Shown: positions 1 to 9,190, counted from the stretch's first letter. The stretch: 54,509 bases of DNA from an uncultured Prevotellaceae bacterium (GCA_946186505.1 CAMHNI010000021.1:1-54509), one strand, 5' to 3'. The notes: generated by a model from the sequence alone, not told the origin. Program-made: numbers and translations.

Positions 1-118
1 CATAACCGTCCCAGTAGAATCCCTGCAGCATGACGCCGCCATAGTTCTCGGGCCATCCCTGTGCCACTGCGCATACGCTAAATGACAAAAATGATAGATA
101 CAGTAGAAGTCGTTTCAT
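1..118 (-). CDS. Secreted GH13 alpha-amylase, N-terminal fragment
   Basis: Only the first 39 codons are inside the window; the gene runs off the left edge. The reading from the ATG at 118 starts with a signal peptide (MKRLLLYLSFLSF, ending around AVAQ) with no lipobox cysteine. It continues into GVMLQGFYWDGY, which matches the conserved opening strand of GH13 alpha-amylases. It would hydrolyse alpha-1,4 links in starch outside the cytoplasm. It has its own -7 box at 144-151 and lies downstream of the SusCDEF block, where Sus loci often keep an amylase. Unlike Bacteroides SusG it does not begin as a lipoprotein, so surface anchoring cannot be assumed. The family call rests on one motif plus context. 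Confidence 0.75.
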   Translation of the reverse strand, partial: MKRLLLYLSFLSFSVCAVAQGWPENYGGVMLQGFYWDGY

Positions 119-143
119 GTTGTTATGGATTTAATGTCGGGTG

Positions 144-151
144 CAAAGATA
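144..151 (-). promoter_or_regulatory. -7 box of the alpha-amylase gene
   Basis: On the minus strand this reads TATCTTTG, a match to the Bacteroidetes -7 consensus TAnnTTTG, 25 bases before the amylase ATG. No clear TTTG -33 element is seen at the usual distance. Confidence 0.6.
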
Positions 152-208
152 CGAAAAAAACTCGGTTTTGAATGGTTTTCTTGCCATTATTGATTATTAG
201 ACCCTGTA

Positions 209-1315
209 TTATTGTTTAGTCTTGAATAGGTTAAACTCTTTCAGGGCGGGCAGGGCACGGCCCGTGTGGTTGTCGAACAGGCCGCGGTTCACCCAGCAGG
301 ATAGGAGTGTATTGCTGCAGGCGTTCTCCTCGGCAAACCACCAGAACAGTCCTGTTACGTTCTTGTGACGGTTCAGCTCTGATACCAGTTCGCGGGTGAA
401 CTGTGTCTGTCCTTCGACGGAGATGGGGTAGAACTCTGCATATTTGTCGGGTGTGGCCCATCGGTCGTTCTCATGGCTGTAGTAGGCTGCCGTCTCGACA
501 ATCATAACCTCCTTGTCAGGAAAGGTCTGTGCAATCCGCTTAAGGTTCTGTCCGAGGTTCTCAATGGTGCCGTGCCACATGGGGTAGTAGCTCAGTCCGA
601 TGATGTCGTAATCTACTTTGTGGTGGTCCATCTGCTCGTAATAGGTTTTGGTGGTGTCCCATGAGCCGGCCTTTTCAGTATGGATGATAATCTTCGACCT
701 GGGGCACACCTCGCGACAGGCGCGGCATCCTGCTGTATAGAGTCGGCAGAGGTAGTCCCATCCGCGATCGCCCTCGTTCCAGTCAATCTTGCCCAAAGGC
801 CAGAGCATGCCGTTGGTGGTCTCGTTGCCCACTTGAATAAGGTCGGGCGTCACCCCCTGCTGTCTCAAGGCCGTCAGTGTGCGGCGGGTGTACTGATAGA
901 CTGAGTCGGGCAGGTCTTCGCGCCGGGTCTGCTGCCACAGGTGAGGTATGGCCTGCTTGCCGGGATCGGCCCAGTAGTCGGAGTAGTGGTAGTCAAGCAG
1001 TAGCTGGTAGCCTGCCTGTTTGATGCGCTTGCTGAACTTCAGCACATAGTCAAGGTCCTGACAGACACCTTCCTGCTTGTAGTTTTCCGGGGCATACCTA
1101 GGCTCGACGAACAGTCGGACGCGAATGGCGTTCCAGCCCTGTTGCCTCAGGAATTGCAGCGGGCTGACAGTCTTGCCGTCGTCATCACGATAGACCGCTC
1201 CCTGTTCCTCATACGAGGGTAGCAGTGAAAGGTCGCCACCAAGCAGTCTCTCCGGCTGGGCGTTGGCGGTATGCGTGAACCATGTCAAGGCCAGTAAAGG
1301 TATCAGTTGTCTCAT
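209..1315 (-). CDS. GH53 endo-beta-1,4-galactanase
   Basis: This 368-residue secreted enzyme should cleave beta-1,4-galactan, the side chain of type I arabinogalactan and pectin. A signal peptide ends near ANAQ (residue 20). GH53 hallmarks follow: GGDLSLLPSYE near residue 26, NAIRVRLFV near 62, QVGNE with the acid/base Glu165, SYYPMWHG near 242, and MIVETAAYY with the nucleophile Glu274. The length is normal for a single-domain GH53. It lies 68 bases after the SusF-like gene on the same strand, behind the hairpin at 1328-1360, and no separate promoter is visible, so read-through transcription is likely. A galactanase is unexpected in a starch locus. It may be a passenger, or the locus may serve mixed plant cell-wall material. 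Confidence 0.92.
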   Translation of the reverse strand: MRQLIPLLALTWFTHTANAQPERLLGGDLSLLPSYEEQGAVYRDDDGKTVSPLQFLRQQGWNAIRVRLFVEPRYAPENYKQEGVCQDLDYVLKFSKRIKQAGYQLLLDYHYSDYWADPGKQAIPHLWQQTRREDLPDSVYQYTRRTLTALRQQGVTPDLIQVGNETTNGMLWPLGKIDWNEGDRGWDYLCRLYTAGCRACREVCPRSKIIIHTEKAGSWDTTKTYYEQMDHHKVDYDIIGLSYYPMWHGTIENLGQNLKRIAQTFPDKEVMIVETAAYYSHENDRWATPDKYAEFYPISVEGQTQFTRELVSELNRHKNVTGLFWWFAEENACSNTLLSCWVNRGLFDNHTGRALPALKEFNLFKTKQ

Positions 1316-1327
1316 CTTGTTTATATA

Positions 1328-1360
1328 ACGGGCGAGCCATGCTGAGCACAGCTCGCCCGT
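1328..1360 (-). terminator. Hairpin between the SusF-like gene and the GH53 gene
   Basis: A 10-bp perfect stem, ACGGGCGAGC paired with GCTCGCCCGT, encloses a 13-base loop just after the SusF-like stop codon. The following minus-strand bases are only moderately T-rich, so it may act as a partial terminator or as an RNA stabiliser for the susCDEF message. Confidence 0.6.
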
Positions 1361-1383
1361 GGTGTTGGAAGTGGAGAATGGTG

Positions 1384-3093
1384 TTACTCTACTGTGCAGT
1401 AGATGTTGTCAGAGGTCTTGCGGGTGGGGTAGAGCTTGATGGTCGTACCCACAGCCGAGATGTTGGCACCGTTGGCCTCGAGGTTGCTCAGCTCGCCGCC
1501 GAGGTTGACGTCCCAGCTGTTGTTAGTGGTGAACTTCCAACCCTTGTCAGTGACACCAGCACCGTTGATGACATAGCAGAAGTTCTCGGCATCCCACTGC
1601 ATCTGCTGTGCATCGTCAGCAGCGTTCCAGCCGTTGAAGTCGCCCACGAGGTTCATGTTGGTGACCTTCATGGCCGAGATGCTGCCCTCAGCGAGGTTGA
1701 CGGTGAAGTAGTAGACGCCAGCCTCTGCCACCTCGATGTTGTTGTCGCCGGTGACACCCGTCTTGGTCGTGAAGGTGCCTGCGTTGATCTCGTTATCCCA
1801 CGAGCCGGCCACGCGCTGGAACTTGAAGGCCAGCCCCCATCCGTTCGGGTCGGCCACGTAGCAGTAGCCCGTGTAGACGCCGTCGCCCTGGTGAGCCAGC
1901 TTCTGGTCAGCGTTTGCCCAACCGTCGGTGGCACCGATGAAGTAGATGAAGGGGTTGAAGTTGACAGCCTTATACGACCACGTGAGTTCCATCATATTGA
2001 AGGTGAGGTCGTAGAACTTGGCACCCTCAACAGCGTTGATGACCAGGTTGCCTCCGGCGTTGTTGTAGGCAAAGGCACCGTCGGTGTTGCCAGCCGTCAG
2101 ACACTTGCTCCAGTCGCCGCCAAGACCAGACTCGGGCGTCATCTTGAACTCGATGTTACCACCATCCTCGGGAGCGGGGATGCGCAGTGTGAACGTCGGG
2201 TTGGCGTACGGGTCGCTACCGTCGTTGGTCAGCTTATAGGTCGTGTCGGTGTTGTTCCAGCCGTTAATGCTGCCCGTGAGGTAGTAGGCAGGCTCGATGT
2301 TGATGACAAGGGCCTTGGCGCTCCAGGTCTGGTCGAGCATGTTGAACACGAGGTCGTAATAGACGGCATCGGGAACAGCCGTGATGACCAGATTGCCACC
2401 ATCGTTGTTGTACTTGAACTTGCCTTCGTCGCCGGCTGCCAGACACTTGCTCCAGTCGCCACCGATGCCTGACTCAGGCGTCATCTTGAACTCTACGTTC
2501 GAACCGTCCTCAGGTGCGGGGATGCGCAGGGTGAAGGTGGGGTTCTCGTAGGGGTCGCTGCCATCGTTGGTCAGCTTGTAGGTCTTGTCAGTGTTGTCCC
2601 AATTGTTGAGCGTGCCGGTCAGGTAATAGGCAGCCTCAATCTCAGGTGCATTGGGAATGACTTTCAGCGTGGTGTTGGCAACGGCCTTGAAGGTCTGTCC
2701 GCCTACTTTGACGAGGCCGACAACATCCATCGGGATGGAACGCTCGACAGGGCGCTGTCCATAGAGTGCATAGACGGCCTGCTCGAAGCCTTCTGTCGGT
2801 ACATAGCCATCGGCACCTACCTCTAACTCTGCTTCATCGCCTTCCTCGGGGCCATAGATGGTGGCCTGGTAAGTCGTTTCTGCCTCGTCATCGATGGTGA
2901 TTGACGGCGTGAAAATCTGGATGGTCTCAGTGGTAACCGTTGCCAAGTCGATGGTACCCACGGGACTGATGCTCATCGTCAGGCTCTTGGCTGCCTCCGG
3001 GTCGTTCTTGAACGGATTGGCCCAGTCGGTATAATCTTCGGTACAGCTCACTGCAAGGAGAGCCAGACCTATTGCATATAATACTTTTTTCAT
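1384..3093 (-). CDS. SusF-like outer-membrane starch-binding lipoprotein with duplicated module
   Basis: This 569-residue surface lipoprotein has its lipobox at AVSC (Cys17) followed by acidic residues. After an N-terminal domain (about 25-150) come four binding-like modules. Modules 1 (156-269) and 2 (270-380) are near copies: both start YYLTG, contain TYKLTNDGSDPY and FTLRIPAPEDG, and share FKMTPESG and GGDWSKCL. The third (about 384-477) and fourth (about 478-569) are more diverged; the fourth has the VGDFNGWN motif seen in SusE/SusF carbohydrate-binding modules. In Bacteroides, SusF carries three such modules and holds starch at the cell surface without being essential for uptake. The gene starts 21 bases after the SusE-like stop and belongs to the susCDEF transcript. 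Confidence 0.88.
   Translation of the reverse strand: MKKVLYAIGLALLAVSCTEDYTDWANPFKNDPEAAKSLTMSISPVGTIDLATVTTETIQIFTPSITIDDEAETTYQATIYGPEEGDEAELEVGADGYVPTEGFEQAVYALYGQRPVERSIPMDVVGLVKVGGQTFKAVANTTLKVIPNAPEIEAAYYLTGTLNNWDNTDKTYKLTNDGSDPYENPTFTLRIPAPEDGSNVEFKMTPESGIGGDWSKCLAAGDEGKFKYNNDGGNLVITAVPDAVYYDLVFNMLDQTWSAKALVINIEPAYYLTGSINGWNNTDTTYKLTNDGSDPYANPTFTLRIPAPEDGGNIEFKMTPESGLGGDWSKCLTAGNTDGAFAYNNAGGNLVINAVEGAKFYDLTFNMMELTWSYKAVNFNPFIYFIGATDGWANADQKLAHQGDGVYTGYCYVADPNGWGLAFKFQRVAGSWDNEINAGTFTTKTGVTGDNNIEVAEAGVYYFTVNLAEGSISAMKVTNMNLVGDFNGWNAADDAQQMQWDAENFCYVINGAGVTDKGWKFTTNNSWDVNLGGELSNLEANGANISAVGTTIKLYPTRKTSDNIYCTVE
1957..2628 (-). repeat. Tandem duplication of a starch-binding module
   Basis: Two adjacent segments of about 340 bases (2287-2628 and 1957-2286) encode nearly the same module of about 110 residues. 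Shared stretches include TYKLTNDGSDPY and FTLRIPAPEDG. The duplication looks recent compared with the other two modules of the same protein. Confidence 0.85.
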
Positions 3094-3114
3094 AATTCTA
3101 CGTCAGTTAAATGA

Positions 3115-4227
3115 TTACTCGATAACTACCTTGTGGTTGCCAGTGTAAGAGATGTAGAGCTTGTAGGTGTGAGTGCCACCGTTACTGTTCAGGTTGGCAC
3201 CGTCCTGCGTCAGGTCGTCCTCAGAACCACCCCAGTTGATGCCCCAGTCGTGGTTGGCACGGAACTTGTACTCGCCTTCCACCTCGCTGGTGGTGCATTC
3301 CCAGCAGCCTTCGTCCACGTTGTAAGTCATCTCCACGTCGCCGGCCCAGTCGTTGAAACCGCCGATGATGCTGATGCTGGTGATGGGAACGATGTTCCAC
3401 GTCATCTCAACGATGTTGACGTTCACCTGATAGAAACCGGCGGGCTGTGCCTGGTCGGGGAAGCTCTTTCCAGCGTCGTTACAATCCTCCTCACCGTCAA
3501 CGACGAGGGTTCCGTAGGCACCAGAGGGATCCTGCCCCCAGTCGCCGTCCCAGTTGTCGGCGTTGGGCTTGAACTTGAAGCCACCGTCGAGCCAGTAGAA
3601 GCCTTGGTAGATGCCATCCTGGTCAGGACTACAGAGCTCGTGAGCCTTTGCCCAGCCGCTCTCGTTACCAATCTCATAGATGTACAGCGGATACAGTGCA
3701 GGAGCAGCTTCATTGCTCGGCACGACGACGATGCTCACCGTGTTGGAGTAGATGGGAGTTGCACCGGGATTCTTGGTCTTTGCAGAAGCGCGAACCACCA
3801 TTGTCTGTGTGGCAGGAGTCTCACCTTCGGCCCAGTTGCCCATCTTGTTGAGGGCCACTGCCAGCGTGCTGCAGGGAATGGCACCCTGGCCGCCGGTGAA
3901 GATGGTGGGCAGTGCTACGTAGTTGGGGATGGTCTCTCCGCTCTCGTCGGCTTCGGCCTCATCGACAGAGACGGTGAAGTTGCCATCGATGGAGGCTTCC
4001 AGCTGGAACTCAGCCTCGACGGGGAATCCGTAGTCAGGCGAAGACCAGGTGAAAGGAATCTCCGTTGAAGAAGCGAGATCTACTGGCACCGTAGAATAGG
4101 CTGGTGCGTTCAGCGCGAACGTGGTCGGCTTTCCCAGCACGGGGTTGGAGTCATTGTCATCGGCGCAGGCGGTGAACAGGGCCACGCTGCACAGAATCAG
4201 TAATGACGATTGAAATATCTTTTTCAT
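3115..4227 (-). CDS. SusE-like outer-membrane starch-binding lipoprotein
   Basis: This 370-residue lipoprotein has its lipobox at FTAC (Cys21) followed by ADDND, an acidic stretch typical of Bacteroidetes lipoproteins exported to the surface. An N-terminal SusE-type beta-sandwich (about 30-170) contains IPFTWSSPDYGF. Two SusE/SusF-type binding modules follow: about 180-280, with YIYEIGNESGWAKAHEL, and about 283-370, with IIGGFNDWAGD and YKFRANHDWGINWGG. SusE proteins hold starch or long maltodextrins beside SusCD. The gene lies between susD and the susF-like gene on the same transcript, with a 36-base gap after susD. Confidence 0.88.
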   Translation of the reverse strand: MKKIFQSSLLILCSVALFTACADDNDSNPVLGKPTTFALNAPAYSTVPVDLASSTEIPFTWSSPDYGFPVEAEFQLEASIDGNFTVSVDEAEADESGETIPNYVALPTIFTGGQGAIPCSTLAVALNKMGNWAEGETPATQTMVVRASAKTKNPGATPIYSNTVSIVVVPSNEAAPALYPLYIYEIGNESGWAKAHELCSPDQDGIYQGFYWLDGGFKFKPNADNWDGDWGQDPSGAYGTLVVDGEEDCNDAGKSFPDQAQPAGFYQVNVNIVEMTWNIVPITSISIIGGFNDWAGDVEMTYNVDEGCWECTTSEVEGEYKFRANHDWGINWGGSEDDLTQDGANLNSNGGTHTYKLYISYTGNHKVVIE

Positions 4228-4263
4228 AATTTACTATTTACGATTTTCTGTTTTCTATTTCGA

Positions 4264-5871
4264 TTAGTAACCAGGATTCTGCTCATTGCCGTATGTGGAC
4301 AACTGAGAAGCCGGAATAGCATAGATGTTCTTGTAGGCGTCAAAGTTACGGCCATTATAGGTGCCGCCCTTCCATTGCCAGATGTAGTCGGTGTTTCCGC
4401 CGAACTTGTTGAAACGGACGAGGTCAACGCGGCGACGGCCTTCAAAGTAGAACTCACGGGCCCACTCGTCGAGGATTTCGTCGAGCGAATAGTTGGCTTT
4501 GGTGGAAGCGTGGGCACGTGTGCGCAGGGCGTTGATGGCGCTGGCGCCCTCGGCGTTGGTGGCACCACCGTTCAGGCGGGCCTGAGCCTCAGCGTATGTT
4601 AGGTAGGCTTCAGCTGCACGGAACAGGAAGAAGTCAGCATCCATAAACGTAGCGTCGTGGCCGCTGGAACCGTCGGTCTTGAAGTTGACGAACTTGGCGA
4701 CGGCGTAACCGTTTTTGAAGGTGGCGCGGTCGAGGTTGTTGATCTCGCGGCCAATGCCGTCGAAGATGGCACGGTCGTCACCTGCAGCAGCGGGCATATC
4801 GTAAGAGGCCACCTGGGGCGCATCCAGATTCGGGAAGAACTTCTGAATCAGGTTGGGACGGGTACGGTTGCCACCCCACACCTGTCCTGAGAGACCGTTG
4901 GTGGCGTCAGGATTGTTGGGATTGGCGTGCATATCGCTGTCAAAGCTACCGGCGCAGAGGAACTGTGTGGTACCCCAGGAAGTGGTTGTCAGACCATCCT
5001 GCAGGATGGGGAAGATAGCCTCGTATGCAGCCTCGGTCTCGCCATTGTCGCCCATAAAGAGCATCTGGTAGGCACTCCAGCCGTTGACGCTGTTGGTGTT
5101 CAGCTTGTAGGTAGAGTCCATCACCTTCTTGGCATACTCAGCGGCTTTTCCCCACTGGGCATTACCGGTATAGACCTCTGCATTCAGGTAGAGGCGGGAG
5201 AGCAGAATCCAGGCGGCAGCCTTGTCAACACGACCATAGCCGGCGTCAGACGACTTCTTGGGCTTGGCTTCTGACAGATTAGGCTCCACATTGGTTAGAA
5301 GCTCGTTCTCCAGCCAATTGAAGATTTCCTGACGGCTGTAGATGACGGGATCGCCCAATGATTCTGCAAAAGGAACGCGTCCGAAGGCGTCCATCAGCAG
5401 ATAGTAGTTGAGTGCGCGGATAAAGCGTACCTCTGCCGTCATCGTTGCATCGTGGTCAGCGGCAACGGTCAGATACTGGTTGCAGTAGGTGATGCCTGTG
5501 GTGAGACGAGCGAAATAGCCGTTGAGCATCGGGTGGGACTCGTCGTAGGTGTTGAAGCACGACTGCTCAATACCGTCGTCACCCCATCCGTTGATGGCCT
5601 CGTCAGTGGGAAGCTCATTGGCATTCCACATCTGGCGGATGTATCCTGACGTACCGCCATCGATGCCGTCGATGTCGCAGTCGCCATTGGCACCGCCATT
5701 GCCCGCCATCGCTATGTTTGCGTAGCACTTGTTGAAAAGACCTTCTGGGCTTAGTTCAGTCGACATATTGGGATCCAGTGGCTCTACATCCAAGTCACCG
5801 GTGCAAGATGTTACACCGAATGTCAGCAGGAAGGCTGCTACGGGAATCAAATTCTTATATATCTTTTTCAT
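4264..5871 (-). CDS. SusD-like starch-binding lipoprotein
   Basis: This 535-residue RagB/SusD-family lipoprotein has its lipobox at VTSC (Cys23). Just after it, GDLDVEPLDPN resembles the start of Bacteroides SusD. The family forms a lid over the SusC channel and binds glycan at the cell surface. Seen features are the N-terminal helical part with NCY-type residues (YFARLTTGITYCNQYL), LNYYLLMDAFGRVPF, and near the C-terminus the RRVDLVRFNKFG stretch common to the family. It lies 30 bases after susC and is co-transcribed with it. Starch specificity is inferred from the SusE/SusF partners and the enzymes nearby. Confidence 0.93.
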   Translation of the reverse strand: MKKIYKNLIPVAAFLLTFGVTSCTGDLDVEPLDPNMSTELSPEGLFNKCYANIAMAGNGGANGDCDIDGIDGGTSGYIRQMWNANELPTDEAINGWGDDGIEQSCFNTYDESHPMLNGYFARLTTGITYCNQYLTVAADHDATMTAEVRFIRALNYYLLMDAFGRVPFAESLGDPVIYSRQEIFNWLENELLTNVEPNLSEAKPKKSSDAGYGRVDKAAAWILLSRLYLNAEVYTGNAQWGKAAEYAKKVMDSTYKLNTNSVNGWSAYQMLFMGDNGETEAAYEAIFPILQDGLTTTSWGTTQFLCAGSFDSDMHANPNNPDATNGLSGQVWGGNRTRPNLIQKFFPNLDAPQVASYDMPAAAGDDRAIFDGIGREINNLDRATFKNGYAVAKFVNFKTDGSSGHDATFMDADFFLFRAAEAYLTYAEAQARLNGGATNAEGASAINALRTRAHASTKANYSLDEILDEWAREFYFEGRRRVDLVRFNKFGGNTDYIWQWKGGTYNGRNFDAYKNIYAIPASQLSTYGNEQNPGY

Positions 5872-5901
5872 AGGACTTAATATGCTTATTATGTTGTTGA
5901 C

Positions 5902-8900
5902 TTAGAAATTCAAGTTCACACCAAGGATGAGAGAGAAGGGGCGCGGATACATGTTGCTGTCGAATCCGCTGGCCACCTCAGGATCCAGGCCCTTGTACTT
6001 CGTGATGGTAAACACGTTGTTCGCCGTGGCATAGACACGTCCGCTCAGTGCCTTGAAGAGGTCGGAAAAACTGTAGCCGAGCGTGATGTTGTCGCACTTC
6101 AGGAACGAAGCGTTGTGAACATAGTAGTCGGAGAGTTGAGAGGTAATCTGGTAGGTCTGCCAGTTGCGCTCAATGGCCTCGTAGCTGTAGTTGTTCATAT
6201 AGAGCAGTGAACTCTTCCAAACCTCAGTGGGATTGACATTGGCCATACCCTGCTCGTTGTTGTTATACACGTAGTTGTCGAAGCTGGCACGGAGCGAGAA
6301 ACCGAAGTCCCAGTTCTTGTATTCCACACGCGATGCAAGCCCCATTGTGACGGGTGCTGCCGGACTCTTGTAGAAATACTTGTCGGCCTGGGTGATCTGG
6401 CCGTCGCCGTTACGGTCAACCACCACGTTCTCGAGCGGCTTTCCATTCTCGTCGTAAGCCTGCTGGAACACTAAGAATGAGTTGATGGGATGTCCCACCT
6501 GCTGGTACTCCAGATAGCGGTCGGTACCAATCTTGATGCCAGTGTTAGGAACAGGAGAACCGTCCTCAGAGACACCGCTCAGGTCAGTGATTTCATTCTT
6601 ATTGTAGGTGATGTTGTAGTCGAGTACCCAGTACCAGTCCTTGGTCTGGACAGCCTTCCAACTGATGCTGGCCTCAATACCCTTGTTCTCCAAGGTGCCG
6701 ATGTTCTGCCAAGCCTGGTTGCGGTAGGCAGACAAGGCCTTTGTGGGAGCATAGTTCAGCAGGTCGGTAGTCTTGCGGTAGTACCAGTCGATAGATCCCG
6801 ACAGGCGCTGATTCAGAATGCCCCAGTCGAGTCCGACGTTGGTCGTCGTCGTGGTCTCCCATTTCAGGTTGGGCGTGTAGTTGTCCGGACGGTAGAGCGA
6901 ACCGTCGCCGGCAACGGGATAGAAGCTACTGGTACCTGTGTTCTTCGAATAAGTAGCAATCCAGCTGTAGTCAGGCACGGCACCAGCCTGCTGACCCGTC
7001 TTACCCCAGCCGAGGCGGAGCTTCAGGTCGGAGAGGGCTTTGACGTTCTTGAGGAACGGCTCCTCGTTGACCTTCCAGGCGAATGCGAAGGAGGGGAAGA
7101 GTGCCCAGTGGTCGCGGAAACGTGAAGAACCGTCGTTACGCAGCGTGGCTGTCAGATAGTAGCGGTCGAGCAGGGTGTAGTTGGCACGTCCGAAGAATGA
7201 CACCAGGTAGCTGTCGGTACGGAAGTGGTAGGGCGTGTGGGGACGCTCGTTGACAGTGGGATCCATTGTGGGGTCTTTCCACTTGGGACTGGTCGTAGGA
7301 TAATAGCCGACATAGTCGTTCTTCTGGTCTCTCCAGAAGTGCTGCCACTCATAACCGGCCATCACGTCAACATGATGAATCTTGGCAAAGTCCTTGAAGT
7401 ACTGGGCGTAGGCCGAGAACTGCAGGTTGCGCTTCAGAATCTTCTCGTCGCCCCAGCTTCCATAGTACATAGAACCTGTGTACCAAGGCTCGTTGTTGGT
7501 GTATTGCTTACCTTCGGAGATGTCGGCACCCATCGTCATGTGCAGGCGCAGGTCCTCAAAGCCGTGAATCTTGTAGTCCACGTCGGCACTACCTACGAAG
7601 GAGCGGCTCTTGGCGTACTCATCGCGTCCGTTGAGCAGTGCCAAGGGGTTAGGGCTATTGGCAACACTCCTATACGTGAACGGCCACGTAGTGTCACCGT
7701 CGTAGTCAGCCTCTACCGGCCACTGGAAATAGCCGCCAAAGTTCTTCAGCGTCTGCTGGAGGTTGCCACCTAGGAGGTTTTTGTGATACTCAGAGGTGAA
7801 GTTGTACGGGTCCTGTGTGGGGTCAAAGTAAACGGCAGCACCGACAGTTCCACCGTCGGCATACTGGGTCTTGGCGTACATACCCTTTCCGTTGAGGTTC
7901 AGCGTCAGGTGGTCCTCAAGGAACGACGGATTCAGGTTCAGCGAGGCCGTCACACGCTGGAAGTCGGAGGTCTTCAGGATACCCTGCTGGTCAGTATAGC
8001 CCACAGACACGCGGTAAGGCAGGTCCTTGACGGCGCCGGATACGGTCACGTTGTGGTCGTGGCTGAAAGCAGTACGGTAGATTTCGTCCTGCCAGTCCGT
8101 GTTGGCTGTTCCAAGGGCGCTGTAAGGAATGCTCTCTGTCCCATACATATTCTTGATGAAGTCACGGTATTCGTCACCCGTCATCACTTCAAGGGATTTC
8201 TGGCGCATGCTGATGGTAGCGCTACCAGCGTATGAGATGTTGGGCTTGGCGCTTTTGCGGCCCTTCTTGGTGGTGATGATGATGACACCGTTGGAGCCAC
8301 GGCTACCGTAGATGGCGGTGGCGGAAGCATCCTTCAAGACGTTGAACGACTCAATGTCCTGCGGATTGATCATCGAGAGAGGGTTGGAAAGGCCCTTCAC
8401 GCCCTCGTTGTCCATTGCCAGACCGTCAATCACAATCAACGGGTCGTTGGAGGCGTTCAGCGACGAACCGCCACGGATGCGAATCTGCGCACCGCTGCCA
8501 GGGGCACCGTCGTTACTGATAATGTTTACACCGGCAACCTTACCAGCAAGCATGTCCTGCGGGTTCACCACAAGACCCTTGTTCTTGGAGTCAGGCTTCA
8601 AAGCCGATACAGAACCAGTCAGGTCGCTTTTCTTCACCTGACCATAACCGATGACCACCACGTCGTTGAGCGTCGTGGCATCTTCTTGAAGTGTAATCTC
8701 CAGCGTCGGGGCGGCTGTCACCGTGGCCGTCTGGTAGCCCACATAGCTCACCGTGATGGTGGCTCCCCGGTTGGCATTCAGAGTAAAAACACCATTGAAG
8801 TCAGTGACGGTCGCCGTCTGTGTGCCGGTCACACGGACCGTAGCACCGATGACGTCTTCACCACTGGCATCTTTCACATGGCCTTTCACGGCAATCTGCT

Positions 8901-8985
8901 GTGCAAAGGCTCCTACCGACAGGAACAGGCCCAATAGCAAGGCCAGCATCCTGAACGGGATTTTCATGTTTTCCTGCTTCATCAT
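5902..8985 (-). CDS. SusC-like TonB-dependent outer-membrane transporter
   Basis: This 1027-residue protein imports maltodextrins across the outer membrane with SusD, driven by TonB. It has a signal peptide ending near AFAQ (residue 29), a carboxypeptidase-D-regulatory-like domain (about 31-105), the SusC-specific TonB-box region VVVIGYG (109-115), a plug domain with IRIRGGSSL and DPLIVIDGL, and a beta-barrel ending in an aromatic residue (VNLNF). It is the first gene of the minus-strand susCDEF block. The -7 box at 9033-9040 and the operator at 9096-9107 precede it. Three in-frame ATGs lie close together at the start; the most upstream one was kept, but the third (MKIPFRML) is possible and gives a tighter signal peptide. 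Confidence 0.95.
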   Translation of the reverse strand: MMKQENMKIPFRMLALLLGLFLSVGAFAQQIAVKGHVKDASGEDVIGATVRVTGTQTATVTDFNGVFTLNANRGATITVSYVGYQTATVTAAPTLEITLQEDATTLNDVVVIGYGQVKKSDLTGSVSALKPDSKNKGLVVNPQDMLAGKVAGVNIISNDGAPGSGAQIRIRGGSSLNASNDPLIVIDGLAMDNEGVKGLSNPLSMINPQDIESFNVLKDASATAIYGSRGSNGVIIITTKKGRKSAKPNISYAGSATISMRQKSLEVMTGDEYRDFIKNMYGTESIPYSALGTANTDWQDEIYRTAFSHDHNVTVSGAVKDLPYRVSVGYTDQQGILKTSDFQRVTASLNLNPSFLEDHLTLNLNGKGMYAKTQYADGGTVGAAVYFDPTQDPYNFTSEYHKNLLGGNLQQTLKNFGGYFQWPVEADYDGDTTWPFTYRSVANSPNPLALLNGRDEYAKSRSFVGSADVDYKIHGFEDLRLHMTMGADISEGKQYTNNEPWYTGSMYYGSWGDEKILKRNLQFSAYAQYFKDFAKIHHVDVMAGYEWQHFWRDQKNDYVGYYPTTSPKWKDPTMDPTVNERPHTPYHFRTDSYLVSFFGRANYTLLDRYYLTATLRNDGSSRFRDHWALFPSFAFAWKVNEEPFLKNVKALSDLKLRLGWGKTGQQAGAVPDYSWIATYSKNTGTSSFYPVAGDGSLYRPDNYTPNLKWETTTTTNVGLDWGILNQRLSGSIDWYYRKTTDLLNYAPTKALSAYRNQAWQNIGTLENKGIEASISWKAVQTKDWYWVLDYNITYNKNEITDLSGVSEDGSPVPNTGIKIGTDRYLEYQQVGHPINSFLVFQQAYDENGKPLENVVVDRNGDGQITQADKYFYKSPAAPVTMGLASRVEYKNWDFGFSLRASFDNYVYNNNEQGMANVNPTEVWKSSLLYMNNYSYEAIERNWQTYQITSQLSDYYVHNASFLKCDNITLGYSFSDLFKALSGRVYATANNVFTITKYKGLDPEVASGFDSNMYPRPFSLILGVNLNF

Positions 8986-9032
8986 TGCATTTAATTAGAG
9001 TTAATTTTATAGTTTTAGCTGATTTTTCGGTG

Positions 9033-9040
9033 CAAAGATA
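9033..9040 (-). promoter_or_regulatory. -7 box of the susC operon
   Basis: TATCTTTG on the minus strand matches the Bacteroidetes -7 consensus, 48 bases before the susC start codon. No -33 TTTG is seen at 19-21 bases, which fits a promoter that needs an activator. Its centre is 65 bp from the centre of the operator at 9096-9107. Confidence 0.6.
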
Positions 9041-9095
9041 GTTTTCTTTTGCTTACGTTGTACTTTTTTTTGATTAAATCCGTTATTAAGATAGC

Positions 9096-9107
9096 GCAAA
9101 CGTTTGC
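9096..9107. promoter_or_regulatory. LacI-family operator between susC and the regulator gene
   Basis: The 12-bp perfect palindrome GCAAACGTTTGC has a central CG, the classic form of LacI/GalR-family operators. It lies halfway between the divergent -7 boxes of susC (65 bp) and the LacI gene (66 bp). The same palindrome recurs at 11531-11542, and a one-mismatch copy is at 22909-22920. Binding by the adjacent LacI-type protein is inferred. Confidence 0.8.
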
Positions 9108-9163
9108 ACATACACATGCGTACATAATAGTTAAAGTGAAATACAACGAACGGCATTTTTCGC

Positions 9164-9171
9164 TAAATTTG
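9164..9171 (+). promoter_or_regulatory. -7 box of the LacI-type regulator gene
   Basis: TAAATTTG matches TAnnTTTG and ends 19 bases before the regulator ATG at 9191. No convincing -33 element is present. Confidence 0.55.
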
Positions 9172-9190
9172 CACACAAAACTGAAAACCG

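Noticed and set aside
1282..2472. Long plus-strand reading frame opposite the SusF-like gene
   Set aside because: It is a shadow of a real gene: it lacks a signal or domain and is enriched in Val/Asp/Gly codons mirrored from the other strand.
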